A stretch of 64,000 bases of DNA from Alnus glutinosa. Lineage: Eukaryota > Streptophyta > Magnoliopsida > Fagales > Betulaceae. Below are positions 1 to 12,815 of the stretch, piece after piece. The position numbers and the translations under genes were made by a program. Each line of letters begins with the position of its first letter. Within the stretch, counting starts at the first letter, position 1. The stretch is from contig NC_084898.1 of assembly GCF_958979055.1 (NCBI RefSeq), forward strand, positions 7,346,001-7,410,000. Reading direction: 5' to 3'. Below the pieces are notes generated by a model that was not told where the DNA came from, did not search any database, and saw only the letters and a program-made list of their open reading frames with translations.

Positions 1-700
1 GGCCAAGAATTTATAAACATGTTAGGCCCAATTTAACACCCGCGTTTAGGTTGGTAGTAAAAAAGCAAGTTGGGTCTTCCTATATCTCAGGAAAAGGTTT
101 GGGTGTGGGATTGGCTTCTACGGGTGCGAGCGCGTGCTCAAGTCAGCTTGATGGCCCACTGTTCACCTCGTCACAAAGCCATGACTTCCACAGCAGTCTT
201 TGGGAAGGGAGTCAAAATGCTTCAAGGGGCAAAGTAACAGCGACCCCTACCATCGATGGCTATTTGTCATCAACGCCATCTCGGGTCACCCAGTCGCGAC
301 ATTTCACTCAATTCCCCTAGCCAAATTTTCGCAAGCAATGAGGCTAAGTGGGATGTCTCCGACTCTAGATCCCCTCTCGATGGTGATGTGCCCAATCTCG
401 AAGGGTTGCAGCGTGTCCCCTCAGTCAAGAGGTCTCCAACACCGACAAGGTCGCAAACGTCAAGCACTTGAGAAACGGAGGTTTGGTGGCAAAAGAGAAC
501 GCTTATGTTCTAGTTGAGAGGGATGCCCGGTCCTCAGGTATTGGTCTACTACAGGTAATGGTGGTGATGCTTCATTGTTGGAGTCTTGGGTGGGTGGTGT
601 TGGCCATGTGGTTACTTCGGAGGATTTGAGTTAGTCGATTGTTCCAAGGGAAGAGAAGAGGGTTATCATCCCTAGTTTAACCCCTCGGGCCCTTTTCCCT
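1..700. other. No gene recognised; flank of LINE relic
   Basis: Several short overlapping open frames occur here, but none has a recognisable domain, a splice pattern or a clear start context. The stretch lies directly upstream of a plus-strand LINE relic. It may be that element's decayed 5' part, but I see no diagnostic motif. Confidence 0.3.
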
Positions 701-708
701 TCCCTTAA

Positions 709-1745
709 GTGGAGGGGGGAAGTCTATTGTGTGGGGCAAAAGCAGGAGGACGTGATGCTAGAACAAGCCTAATCCATGGTTCCACCCCAGACTCTTCTTA
801 CTTGGTGGGATGGGAGCACGAGGTGGATAATTTGGGCTTTGTTGTGATTCCCTCTTTGGCTGAGCAAGTAAGAGAGAATAGAAGCCCTAGAAAGGAGTTT
901 CTATGGGAGGAGCTAACGGTTTTGATTAGTTGGTGGGATTTGCCTTGGGGCACTGGAGGTGATTTTAACGTGACTAGCTTCCCTAGCGAGCAATTGGGAG
1001 AGGCCAACTTTTCTCTCGCTATGGAAGAGTTCTAGGTGAGGAGGAAGCAGTTTGGGTGGAGCGGCCTTTCGAGGAAAGGGAGGTTTTCAAAGTGGTGAAA
1101 GATTTGAATAGGGATAAGGCTTCGGGTCTAGATGGTTTTTCTATGGCTTTCTTCTAGTCTTGTTGGGATGTTATCAAAGAAGATGTTATGAAGGTCTTTC
1201 TTGACTTCCATGAGCATGGCAAGTTCGTTAAAAGACTCATCCAATCAGTCTGGTAAGTAGCGTTTATAACATTATTGCGAAGGTTTTGGCTAATAGATTG
1301 AAAACTATTTTGGAGAATATCATTTTGAAGACTCAAAAAGCTTTTATCAAAGGTCGTCAAATTTTAGATTCTGTTATTATCACCGATGAATGTATAGATA
1401 GTCGTCTTAAATCTAGCAAGCTAGGAGTGTTATGTAAATTGGACTTAGAAAAGGCTCTTTTTTTTTATAATAAGTGAAAAGGCTTATGACTGTGATAGCT
1501 AGGATTTTTTGTTATACATGTTAAGGAAATGTGGCTTTGGGGAGAAATCGCAAACTTGGATTGCGCATTGCATATCTACTATTCGGATCTCTATTTTGAT
1601 TAATGGTACTCCCAATGACTTTTGCAATAGCTCTCGTGATTTTGGCATAAAGTTTGGTGTTGGAACTGTCCACTCAAGGAATCCTTTCCTAAGTTATTTT
1701 GCATTGCAAGAGTCTCTAGTGGCTGAACGAATCACACATACACCC
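709..1745 (+). mobile_element. L1-type LINE pol relic (endonuclease and reverse transcriptase pieces)
   Basis: Broken remains of a plant L1 polyprotein. The frame at 709-1035 ends its endonuclease-like part with the motif GGDFNV (about 955-972), the conserved catalytic block of LINE endonucleases. At about 1095-1150 a frame reads VKDLNRDKASGLDGF, the typical start of the LINE reverse transcriptase domain. It continues at 1286-1477 with ANRLK, then AFIKGRQILDSV and KLDLEKA, and at 1509-1700 with ILINGTP. Stops and frame changes separate these blocks, and a large part between endonuclease and RT is deleted. The element cannot be functional. Family identification is from motif order and is solid; the exact ends are not visible. 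Confidence 0.85.
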
Positions 1746-2115
1746 TAGCACATATTCCTCGTCGCTGAGGGCAGTCCCCCAAGGGCGGGGGAGTTCGTGA
1801 CATTTCTAATCAGACGTCTTTTGTGACATTTCCCCCAAGTTGTTTAATAGTTGGCGTTGACCATATGTTTGCTCACAAACGACGAGGTGCACTGGGACAT
1901 GAATTTTATCAGATTGGTGCATGATTGGGAGGTGGATATTGTATCTTCTTTTTTCCATGCTCTATTGTGTAGAAAGAATAGGTGAGATGAAGATAAGTGT
2001 TGTTGGGTTCCTTCAAAAAGAAGATATTTTGAGGTGGAATGTAATCCCTTCTTGTTTAATGTGATGGAGAGAAAAGAATGCTCAAAGTTTTGATGGTTGT
2101 GAGAAGATGAACTCG

Positions 2116-2177
2116 AATATATATATATATATATATATATATTTTTATAAGAAATGTCAATTTATTAATAAAGCGCA

Positions 2178-2228
<51 letters not shown>

Positions 2229-2262
2229 TATAAGAAATGTCAATTTATTAATAAAGCGCAGA
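2116..2262. repeat. AT microsatellites with a duplicated LINE tail
   Basis: A (TA)n run at about 2116-2141 and a longer one at about 2178-2226 alternate with two identical 38-bp copies (2142-2179 and 2225-2262) of a sequence beginning TTTTTATAAGAAATG. Read on the minus strand this is the 3' end of the neighbouring LINE fragment. The arrangement suggests slippage or unequal exchange that duplicated tail plus microsatellite. Confidence 0.8.
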
Positions 2263-3345
2263 GGGGCGCAACTCTAGTACACAGGAAGTATACAAGAGAA
2301 TTCCTAATAAGAACAAACAGAAAATAAATTTAAAAAATCTGCATAAGTAATAACACTCAAGCTATGATGAGCCGCTATTCAAATATATAATGTGTTAAGC
2401 AAACACTTTTGTAGCTCCAACATCGATGTCTCTACATCTTCAAAATGCCGCGCATTCCGCTCCTGCCAAAGACACCACATTAAACACAACGGAACTAACC
2501 ACCAAACTTCCTTAGCTGGACCATACCCAAACGACGCACCCTAGCTAGTCAACAATTCCAACACCCTTCATAGCATAACCCATTCTACCCAAAATAAAGA
2601 ATGTAACTTCATAGATTACAAGCAACTTCACAATGAAGTAGCAGATGTTCAATGGACTCCCCACTCTTTTTACACAGACAGCACCATTTAATCACCACAA
2701 CATTTCTCTTTCTTAGATTGTCATGCGTCAAAATTTTACCTAAAGTTGTTGTCTATATAAAGAAAGCCACCATCGCCGGAGCCTTAACACGCCAGATACT
2801 CTTCCAAGGAAATGAAGGGTCATCTTTCCTATTTAACACTTCTCACTTCAAATAGACCCCTTTTAGAGAGGCTTCAAACTAACCTATCATCCTCTCCATG
2901 TTGAACCGAAATAGAATAAAGCCGAGCGAAGAAAGAAAGTACCATCTCTATCTCTCAATCTTGAACTGGACGCGTAAAAATGACATTCCACAGAGTAACT
3001 CCATTTTGAACAACCAAATTATCTGTCACCCTTGCATCTTTATTCCTCACAATACTAAACAAAACTGGAAAACATTGCTTCAAAGATCTATCCCCACACC
3101 ACAAATCATGCCAAAAGGTTACATGTGACCCAACCCCAACCTCAAAACGAACAAAGTTACGAAACTTATCCCACCCCCTTCTAATATGTTTCCACACACC
3201 CACTCCAAAAGTATCCAACACCTCTTTAGAACACCACCCACCCTTTAGACTCTCAAATTTGACTTCAATCACCATTCTCCATAATGCCTCTCTCTCCCTA
3301 CCATACCTCCACAACCATTTCCCCATGAGAGCTCAATTAAACTAG
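2225..3345 (-). mobile_element. 5'-truncated LINE, C-terminal region and 3' tail
   Basis: On the minus strand, 3326-2955 encodes a stretch beginning MGKWLWRYGREREALWR. This is the segment that follows the reverse transcriptase core in plant LINEs. Further on, near 2510-2430, a frame reads MWCLWQERNARHFED, the zinc-binding C-terminal (zf-RVT-like) region. The 3' end is the sequence at 2262-2225, which abuts the AT tract. Only the last kilobase is present, typical of 5'-truncated LINE insertion. Frames are interrupted. Confidence 0.85.
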
Positions 3346-3429
3346 ATGAAATTGTGAACTCCCAACCCACCTGATTGTAATGGAGTACAGATCATGCTCC
3401 AATTCACGAACTCGGATCTATAACTTTGT

Positions 3430-3620
3430 TTTCTCAAATCCCTCTTCGAATGGATCTTTGTTAACATCCATTTTGATGTCTCTAACTTCGTAGATTGTTG
3501 TGCTCTTTTTCCTTGTTTTTTACCTTACTGGGTGTTTTTCTCTTGTATACTTCTTGTATACTTGGTTTGCACTCTTTGTGCTTTTAATAAATTTACTTTA
3601 CTTATCAAACAAAAGAATTA
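3430..3620 (+). mobile_element. LINE 3' terminal fragment
   Basis: The segment runs through a T-rich 3' untranslated region with a repeated TTGTATACTT, then GGTTTGCACTCTTTGTGC and TTAATAAATT, and ends in an A-rich stretch near 3605. This layout resembles plant L1 3' ends. It is the opposite orientation to the LINE fragment just upstream, so it is a separate insertion. No coding capacity remains. Confidence 0.6.
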
Positions 3621-3911
3621 ACCAAGGTATGTCCAGGGATGGGGGAAGAGGTGTATTCCAAGTAGGTCAAGTCCCATACTATAATGTCAAAATCTGGAAA
3701 TTGCTAGTTAAATCAAACTAATGGCTCATCAAGCATAACATGTGGTACTAACAAAATGTGATAGTAGTTCAAGGGCTAAAGAGTATTTATCCCTTACCAT
3801 AACTAAACCACAAAAGCAACCCAAGAAATTAGGATTAAGGCCTTCTTAAGTTGGATTGAACAACGATGGTAACAAAAGCTAGGAAAACATGTTAAAACAA
3901 AATAAGAGTAC

Positions 3912-6400
3912 CTGATATGCATCTCAATGGAGCAGGGACTGATGTTTTTACTGCATCCTCAACAGCAGCTGAAAATTTTGACCAAACTGTAGGCCTTGGC
4001 GGTACAGAATTAAAACCTCTTGTAATACTGGTGTGTATAACCTGCATAGAAACAAGTTAAAATGGTGAAAATAAAGAGGAAAATGCCCGAAAACCTAAGG
4101 GCTCCTCCACAAGGTTCATCCATGGAGGGTGAGTCAAGACCTAAGATCAGGCCAAAAGGCAAAGTCAGAGTATATAGGAATTAATCATCAACAGAAAAGA
4201 TTGAGAAATAGAATCATCCTATTTGCTAAGACGGGAAAAACTGGAACATGCAAATGGACTATAACGGGTCACAACAAGCCAAAAGTTAGCCGCTTGGAAA
4301 TGGGAGCCTTCTCATTAAACAAATAAAGCAGGAAAAAAAAAAGGGCTGGAACAAGTGAAAAACAGGACACTATAATATATATAGACACACACAATAAATA
4401 AGTAGAGCAGAAAAACATTAATGGGCTAGAACACAATGAAAAATTGGTCACTGTGAATTCGGAAGGCTTCTCTAGTCCATTCATTCATCCATCCATCTAT
4501 ATATATAGCACTAGTTTCTGATGGAAAATAGTAAACTCAATCATTTAACCATTATTCTAGCACTCCTTTCACTAGTGAGTCCAAACACGCCTTTGCATGA
4601 GCGGAGCCTAATATATATAATTTTCACCATTAATTGAGAGACATAAAGTAGAGACAGTTCAAACTCAGGCCACCGATTATGATTCCGTGAAAAACTGCCA
4701 CATGCCTTAAAAGCTTAAAGTGATAGGAAATTATGAATTAAACTATTAAATCATTATTCTAACAACACAAATCAAGCAAAACATGATGAACAGGACCATA
4801 AAGACTATTGATCCTAATCTCAACTAGCTTTAACATAAGCATGCGTCAAAACTATCATCATTTCAACAGCCAAATGCACTACCATCCACTAAGTCAAATT
4901 TAAGCAGCCAGGCCGCACACATCTCCATGAATTTGACATGATATATTTATCTACCAGTGATCACACAAAGAGCATGATACTCCAGAGATTCTGCACTCAA
5001 TATTGTGTTTTACAATTAGGAAAAACAAAATCACATTTACATGTTTTCCTCTTTTTTTCTTTAAATATCAAAGTGAAATCAATCTAAGGTTGTAAGATAC
5101 TAAGAGGGTGCAGTGCAATCAATTAGGCATGTTTAAATTGGTGGTATAAACTTAAGATAACTCTAAGAAGACATGAAAGAAAAGATGCTTGAGAAAGATA
5201 AAAAAAAATGGATTCAGATACATATTGATACCTAAGAGCTAACCTTTTTGTTAAGCCCTCTCCAAGCCATTCATAAGCATGTTAAACCCTGCACAGCTGT
5301 AGAACAAAAGAAACACATAAAATAATCATCAATCTAGAGGTATAGCCAAATAAGCACTTTTAATAAACCATAACCATTTTATGGAAAGCAACCCATTTAT
5401 TTCATTCCATATGTTTATGTACGCGCGTGCATGCATGTATGCACGTATAAATCTGTCTGTTCGCATCTCTGTCCAAATATTTTCAAATCAAGTTTCACTA
5501 CGAGGATTTAGAGTGTTTGCGTGATTCAGCCTTCATGACCACTATACGAAATTCTTATTTTTTTTAGATGAATGAGTAAATATTTACTAACAAAACTCAA
5601 CAATGACAAGCGCTCCAGTAAGGAAAAACACCAACTGGAACAACCAAACAACTAACCGTAATCCACATTCTGCAGATTACCACACTACAACCAATCTGAC
5701 AAGACAAACTAATACAATCACAACAGCAACCTATATTATGTACCAAGAATACTTGGAGTTCACTCTATTTCTTCGAAAATGACCTTTTGCTCAGACCCGA
5801 GATCTAATTTCCCATGTCCGAATATCATCCCAGCTTTCCTGCATATCCACAGTCAAGCATGCTAATCCCCTCAGATCAGAAGACAGAGTACTGATGCAGA
5901 CAAACGAAATTCGGCCACCCTTAGTTCCCAAATGACACAAACCACCTCCCATATCTCCAAGAGTTCAGCACACAAATTCCCAACAATCACATCTTAAGAA
6001 ATCAAACCCCATGGGTATCAGCCTAGAACTTCCCTCCCAAAGTCCAGCCCTTCCAGGCCCTTCAAATGCACATTCTCAACTTCCATTCCATTAGATTATT
6101 CATTACCCATTATCTACAAACACGAACCAAAGCATTTAGATTGAGAAAGTTAAGAAACTACCTTAATTTTTATCTGGGTGCTTAGCCTGGAGGGGGTAGC
6201 TCCTAGCACGGAAGAGCTCTCCGAATTTCGCCGCCGGAGAGGGGAGTTGGGGTGGCCGGCGGTGACGGATTCTGGTGGTGTTGGTGACCCCAGGCCTAAG
6301 CTTATATGGGCGCCTGCGCGCGTGTGTGTACTGTAGGTCTCGAGTAGAGAGAGGGACGAAGAAAGAGAGTTGTGAAGAAGAGGAGGGACGATGATGCACA
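3912..6400 (-). CDS. Unidentified small-protein gene, 5' part (MAWRGL...)
   Basis: I do not recognise the product. The model has a non-coding first exon ending at a donor near 6163, a second exon (5288-5244) with the start codon at 5270-5268, and a third exon at 4041-3912. The second exon encodes MAWRGLNKK in phase 0. The third encodes a 43-residue basic, proline-containing stretch starting VIHTSITRGFNSV and ending APLRCIS. Both introns have GT-AG ends. A second copy of the start exon at 14785-14759 reads MTWRGLAKK with the same length, phase and donor. Two codons differ and the frame is kept, which argues that the exon is genuinely coding. The third exon ends on a donor, so the gene should continue to lower coordinates, but only LINE sequence lies there and no further exon was found. 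It may be truncated. Confidence 0.5.
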
Positions 6401-6494
6401 GTGGTCTGTTGGGCTCTACCCTTTATTAAACCTTGCGGTAAAACGATCTCGTTTGAGGCTTGATGGACGGCTTTACGCTCATTTCATACCGAAC

Positions 6495-6765
6495 ATAAAT
6501 TTCTGACAAGTTAGTTTGTAAGAAGTTTCTTATCTTACAAATTAGTTTATAGAAAATTTCATACAACTTACATATAAGATTGACATGTGTCCCTTAACAT
6601 ATAAGAAACACATGTTATTTTAATAGCATGTGCTTCTCACATGCTTTTTTAATAGCATTGATAAAAAAACACGTGATTCTTACATGTTTAAAGGACACGT
6701 GTCATTTTTATATGTGAGTTGTATGAAATTTATTACAAACCAGTTTATAAGAAATTTCTGTCCTC
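6495..6765. repeat. MITE-like inverted repeat (about 270 bp)
   Basis: The left half contains TTTCATACAACTTACATAT and GACATGTGTCCCTTA. The right half contains their near-complements GGACACGTGTCAT and TATATGTGAGTTGTATGAAA, so the segment can fold back on itself. It lies just upstream of the MAWRGL gene's first exon. There is no coding capacity. Confidence 0.65.
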
Positions 6766-7271
6766 CATACCGACAAAGCTATTTTTAAAACATGTTATAT
6801 TTGTCGATACAAAATAAGTCACTTAAGACACGTTATATTTGTTGGTATGAAATAAATGTGATAAATAAAAAGAAAAAGATTATTCTTATTTTTCAGACCA
6901 TCAACTAAGGACACATTTAGTACACACGAACAGGTTCGTGAATGGTTTCATAGTTTGGTTTGTCTATTATTCTTAAAATGACTACTCCCCATTTTGAAAG
7001 AAAAGTTGTTCTTTCAAAAGATGAGAGTAATAATTATTTTATCATGAATAAAAAAGTTTTGAATTTTTTTTTCCAAAAGACCATTGTATTTTTTTAGAAA
7101 GATTTTTGGAAAAAAAGAAAATCTAAAATGGATGGTCGCAGTCAGCCCACAGCACATTGAAGTTCCGATCACTCTCGATGATACTGAGCGTGGTCACGTC
7201 ACCCCCAAATCTCCTCAACGTTCACCTCGAGGAGCTATGAGGTAGTCGAGTTTTTGGTTTGGGCGACCGAA

Positions 7272-7924
<653 letters not shown>

Positions 7925-8017
7925 CGTATAACATAAACATTAAAGATAGATTTCATTTTTTTTATGTTAAAACCGTATCAAGCATCTATATATTTCAATA
8001 CCTAAAAATACTTGAGA

Positions 8018-8165
8018 AATGCTATAAATCCCAAATTTTTTTCCCAAATTCTTGTTCCCAAATGATCTAGTCCGTTCAAGAAATAATTATGTTTAATTTT
8101 TTCTTTCCTTAAATAAACGTGGGTTTTAGATCATTTGAGAACAAGCAGAATTTGGAAAAAAATAA
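8018..8165. repeat. MITE-like inverted repeat
   Basis: The left arm runs from TCCCAAATTTTTTTCCC through TTGTTCCCAAATGATCTA. The right arm carries TAGATCATTTGAGAACAAG and then AATTTGGAAAAAAA. The arms are near-complementary over about 40 bp and separated by about 60 bp. There is no coding capacity. Confidence 0.65.
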
Positions 8166-8759
8166 AATAAAATATGTGGCATTCCTCAAAACACTTTTCC
8201 TCGTATGATTAACAATAGAGTTTGATCGAAAAAGCAAAGCTTGTAATTTTGATCTTTTTAAAACAATATAGAGGCCATGCTTGATTAAATGTATGTGCAT
8301 AGTGTAAAGCTCTTATTTAAGTTTGTGATTAAGGTGTAGTAAGAGGTTTTTAATAGATTATAGTTCCTAACAGTCATCGAATGTTTCACCTTGAGGTCGA
8401 ACAATCGATGTATGTATAACGAACATTCCGACCCTTGTGAACCGAATGGTCGATGCTTGCAAAAACTAGGAGATTAAGATTTTGATTGCATGATTAAGAT
8501 TTTACATGCAATATTAAGGTTTTCAATGTGGAATGTATCTAATTCTAAAGTTTGATTTGCAATAATTTGAAATTAAGATATTCGAAAGTGAGAAGAATCA
8601 TCCGAGATAAGTAAATGCTTACAAAATGATTTTATTTCACCATGAATATACTTTAATTTCTTGTTTCAATTGAGAAATTATGCCATGATCCTATTAAATT
8701 TATCAAATGTTTATAACTTCTTCAAACGGATATTTGCTTATTATACAGTTTATAATAAT

Positions 8760-9840
8760 TGAATGTATGGTGTGAATCATCATGTATGGAAGGCGGACAC
8801 ATATATGGATTTAACACAATAAAACAATATAATCCAACCCATCATGCAGCTTGCGGATCTACAATAAGAAAAACAAAAACTTTTGTTCAAATGCGATCTC
8901 AGTGTGTATTACTAGTATTACTACAGAATTTATCCCATGAGATATCTTCCACTTTAATGACATCATATCTAATAACTTGGTCACAAGATGTTAGCAAGCC
9001 AATTTCAATTTTCCCTATGCCCGAAGTCACCGGTTGCTTCCACAGGATGTCGCCAGCCGTTTCCAGCGGCCATCGATTTTTCATACAAGCCAAACGTTAA
9101 AAAATATTTTCAGCTAAAATCATTTTCCAACAGAAAATATTTTACGTCGAAACAAATTGAGCTTTCAATATTGCCTCTTTCATAGGCTCACATTCAAAAG
9201 TTCTTTTAATTTGTACGCATGGTGATCGTGGCTAGCTAACAGTCAAAAGCTCCTTCAATGTTGCCTCTTTCATGGGCTCGGTGCAGCTCGATAAGACCAA
9301 AATTTTGTATAAGCTTGAGCTTTCCGATCCGGGTACTCAAATTAAGATTCAATAAATGAAATTAACAAATTTTATTAATTTATTTCTCAAAGTAATACAA
9401 TCAAATCGATCAAAATTTGTACAAGTACAATCAAATACAATTACAAATCAAATTTAAACAAATACAATCAAATACAATCCCAAATACAATTAATACAAAT
9501 ACAATTACATACAATCAGATGGGCTTCATTTAAATAGCAGCTTCAAATTCTGAAATAGAACATGTATTCACACTAAAAAATATGAAGTTAGTTTTTACTC
9601 CCTTACATTATTTACTCAAATTCTCTTCACTTTGTAAAGATGTCAATGGAGGTTTGATAATAACACAAAATTTAATTTGCCTTAACATTAAAGAAGAAAT
9701 CGTACATTACCTCAAGTCCTTAAGTCCTCAACAAGACTATTATCTAACAAAATCTCTCAAACAAAATATGCACTTATATTACAACACTTCTACTTACTTA
9801 ATACAAAGGTAAATTGCACCTCAGTTGGGTCCTCCTCCTA
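8760..9840 (-). pseudogene. Decayed VHA-E copy A (3' half)
   Basis: Scattered matches to the intact VHA-E gene at 20.5-23.5 kb, in the same order and on the same strand. Around 8841-8871 is the last-exon region, with the middle of the exon deleted. At 8928-8990 is the adjoining intron sequence (ACAGAATTTATCCCATGAG...). At about 9185-9285 are two broken copies of exon 3 around CACATTCAAAAG and AGCTCCTTCAATG. The stretch 9400-9840 matches 12280-12760 in the second decayed copy. No open frame survives. This is a relic of tandem duplication, not a processed copy, because intron sequence is present. Confidence 0.8.
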
Positions 9841-10184
9841 AGGTGAAAAAAGAAGGAAAATAACAACGGCTTTGTACTTGCTGTGTTTAGTGAAGGAGAA
9901 CAAGATCAGGGTCGTCCATGCGTGAAATATTTGAGGGTCAATTTGGTAATTGACTGCGTCTAACTGAGATTAAAATGGAGAAGCTCGCATAAAAAAATCA
10001 CGTGCGGAGCACGCGTGGCCCTTTCTATCAGAGCAAATAGAAATCACTAACGGATTTGCCACATTGACAAATTTAAAAACTTTGTTGGGGCACATTGCAA
10101 ATTTTTAAACATTGAAAGCAAAATTGAAAAAGTGGTCAAACTTTAAAGGGGTTAATTGTATTTCCCCATTTTTATTTTTTATTT

Positions 10185-10371
10185 TTTTATTTTCTTTTGA
10201 AATGGTACTCTATTTCTATAGAATAGTTATTCCTCTAATTTTTTAGAAAATTAAGTATTACTCTTCATAAAATGAATAATTATTCTTATGTGAGTAGCTA
10301 TTCATAAGAATAGGACGTGCCAAATAAAAGAATGACTATTTTCAAGAGTCTATTATGCAAACCAAACACGC
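10185..10371. mobile_element. Degenerate Tourist-like MITE
   Basis: Repeated AATAGTTATTCC and AATAATTATTCTT motifs and the end GCAAACCAAACACGCCC, followed by TTA, match the ends of the elements at 16337-17062 and 23785-24375. This copy lacks their GC-rich core and has lost a clear left end. Confidence 0.5.
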
Positions 10372-10800
10372 CCTTAGTCAAATTCCAAATTTCCATCACC
10401 ATTATCACTTCATATCCATTCTCAAATCCCATTAATCAATTCATTCACATCAATCACCAAAACCATTTCATTCCATTCACAAATCTGAAAGCTTCATATT
10501 CACTACAAATCTGTTAGAAATCACTATTAGCCTAATAAGAGATTCATATAAATAGTGAAGGGCATTTTATTTTTAACGAGGAAAGTTACATTTTACATCA
10601 CCATCTCACTCTCAATATTTCTCATTTTAAAGTAAACAAGTTCAAATTTAAAGCCCTTATTTGTTAATGTGTTTTGAACTGTGTTTTTTTATTTTTAGTT
10701 GAAAAATTGTTATGATGTAATAATATAAATGTGAAAATTATTTATTTAATTTTTTGTGATGTAAAGCTAAAAACTGTTCTTTAAAAATGTTTTATGCTTA

Positions 10801-11176
10801 GAGCATCCTCAACAAGCTCTCCATTTCAAAATTTTCTCTAAATTTTTGTGAATATCTCAAAAAAACTTATTTCAACTGACTCTCTATAATTTTTATATTT
10901 TCTCTCTTATCAGAATTCCATCACAAATTTGGCTCACAAATTCCATGAACAATTCAATTTTATTTTATTTTTTATCATTTTTTGAATTTCTCTCCCCTTT
11001 CATTTCACTTTCCCTCTCTCCTCATTTGTTAGTAATAATTACTTAAAACCAATAAAAAAATTAATATTTAATTAAAATAGATAAATATTTGGAGAGTTTG
11101 GTATACAACATTTGTTAAAAGTAATAGTTAAAAAAATAAATTTAATTAAAGTTTGGAGAGCTTGGTGTGAATGCAC
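10801..11176. mobile_element. MITE with GAGCAT-type terminal inverted repeats
   Basis: The left end is GAGCATCCTCAACAAGCTC. The right end, read in reverse complement, is GTGCATTCACACCAAGCTC. The interior is AT-rich with no open frame. The terminal sequence resembles the other GAGCAT-ended elements at 18792-19999, 22063-22285 and 25280-25663. Confidence 0.6.
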
Positions 11177-11279
11177 ATACGTTGTTTATTAATGTTTTTG
11201 TTTTGAAAAGAAAAAATTAAAGAACAAAATTTAAACACCCGAGTCACTTTGCAGTTTGAAAATTTAGATATGTTTTTTT

Positions 11280-12780
11280 TTCTTTTTAATCGGAGAGGGT
11301 ACTAAAGCAAAAACAGATAGCTGCTAAAATTGTGTAACGAAGTCAGAGAAACAGGGTAAAAATGGCCGATTAAAGCCTGCTTTAGCAGCCACTAAGCCAT
11401 TACTGTAAAATGGCTTACTAGAAATACTAGAACTAACTGGCTACATCACTGTAAAATGTGAAGCATGGTTATGCACACTTTCTTGGAAAGTCATTCTCAA
11501 GCTTCAAATCCATATCACACACCTAATAGGCATAATTTTCCTAGATTTTAAAAGGAAAGAATGGAGTAGAGGCATTGGACAACTCAGATTCATAAGAGCA
11601 CAACTCATCCCATATGAGGACCATGCCAAATTTGCAGAGAAGGGTCTGCTGAACTATGAAAGCTAGGGCGTATGTATTATAGTTTTTTTAACGGTCTAGA
11701 TTTAATTCAAAGTTTTTTTAAAAGAGACTGAAATTAGCCAAATCTTAAGATATAAACCATTCGGCTCAAACTATGCTTGAGAAGATGGGGAACAAATAAC
11801 AGAAATACTCAAGCTGAAAACATATATTATAACCAACAATAAGCACCAAACTGAAGAACATCTAACTCCATAAGATGACAAGTACTACAGAATTTATCCT
11901 ATGAGATATCTTCCACTGAAATTTCACAGGATAGCCCAATTGACTGGGAATTACGCTTCAAAAATCAGGTCGACTATGATCTCAAGTGAACGAACATTTG
12001 CTTTCTAAGAATACTACTGCAATTCCCCTTAAAAAAAAACAAAAAAACAAAAAAAATTACTCCTGCAAAGCAGCATCCAGCACAGACTGCACAAATTAAG
12101 ATCATCTTCCCCAAAACGTAATAAGACAGTAGGTTCTTTCAGTCTAAGCAAACTCTGCAACACAAAATGTAATCTTAGTAATATAAAAAAGACAAGCTAC
12201 TGATTATTATTAATTTTTCAAATGCATTGTTACTTACGAGTATCAAAATATGATTTCAGGTTGATCAATACATGGGTTGATCAAAATTTATACAAATACA
12301 ATCAAATTTTTACAATTACAATCAATGCAATTACAAATCAAATTTAAACAAATACAACTACATTGAATCAAATGGGCTTCACGTAAACAGAAACTTCAAA
12401 GGCCTTTAAAACCGACAACTTCAAATTCTTTAATAGAACATGTATACACACTAAAAATATTAAGTTTTTACTAACTTGCATTATTTACTCAAGTTCTCTT
12501 CACTTGGCAAAGATGTCTAAAGAGGTTTGATAATAGCACAAAATTTAATTTGCTTTAATCATTAAATAGGAAATCATACATTACCTCAAGTCCTTAGGTC
12601 CTCAACAAGATAATATTGTCCAACAAAATCCCCCAAACAAAATATGCAATTATATTACAACAATTCTACTTACTTGATACAAAAAGGTAAATTGCTACGG
12701 TAAGACAATTGGCACTTCAGTTGGGTCATCCTCCTCCTAAGGTTAAAAAAAAAACGAAAAAGAAAGAAAGAAAAGGTTAG
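11280..12780 (-). pseudogene. Decayed VHA-E copy B
   Basis: The 3' flank at 11280-11560 closely matches 18550-18800 plus 20003 onward downstream of the intact gene. The exon 4 region (about 11965-12165) matches 21440-21575, with many substitutions and an A-rich insertion near 12030. Intron-like sequence follows to 12250, then a segment (12280-12760) shared with copy A. The frame is destroyed. This copy has the empty target site of the 1.2-kb element found at 18792-19999 in the intact copy. Confidence 0.85.
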
Positions 12781-12815
12781 TACATTTTAAAAGCAAATGA
12801 AAATAACAATGACCA

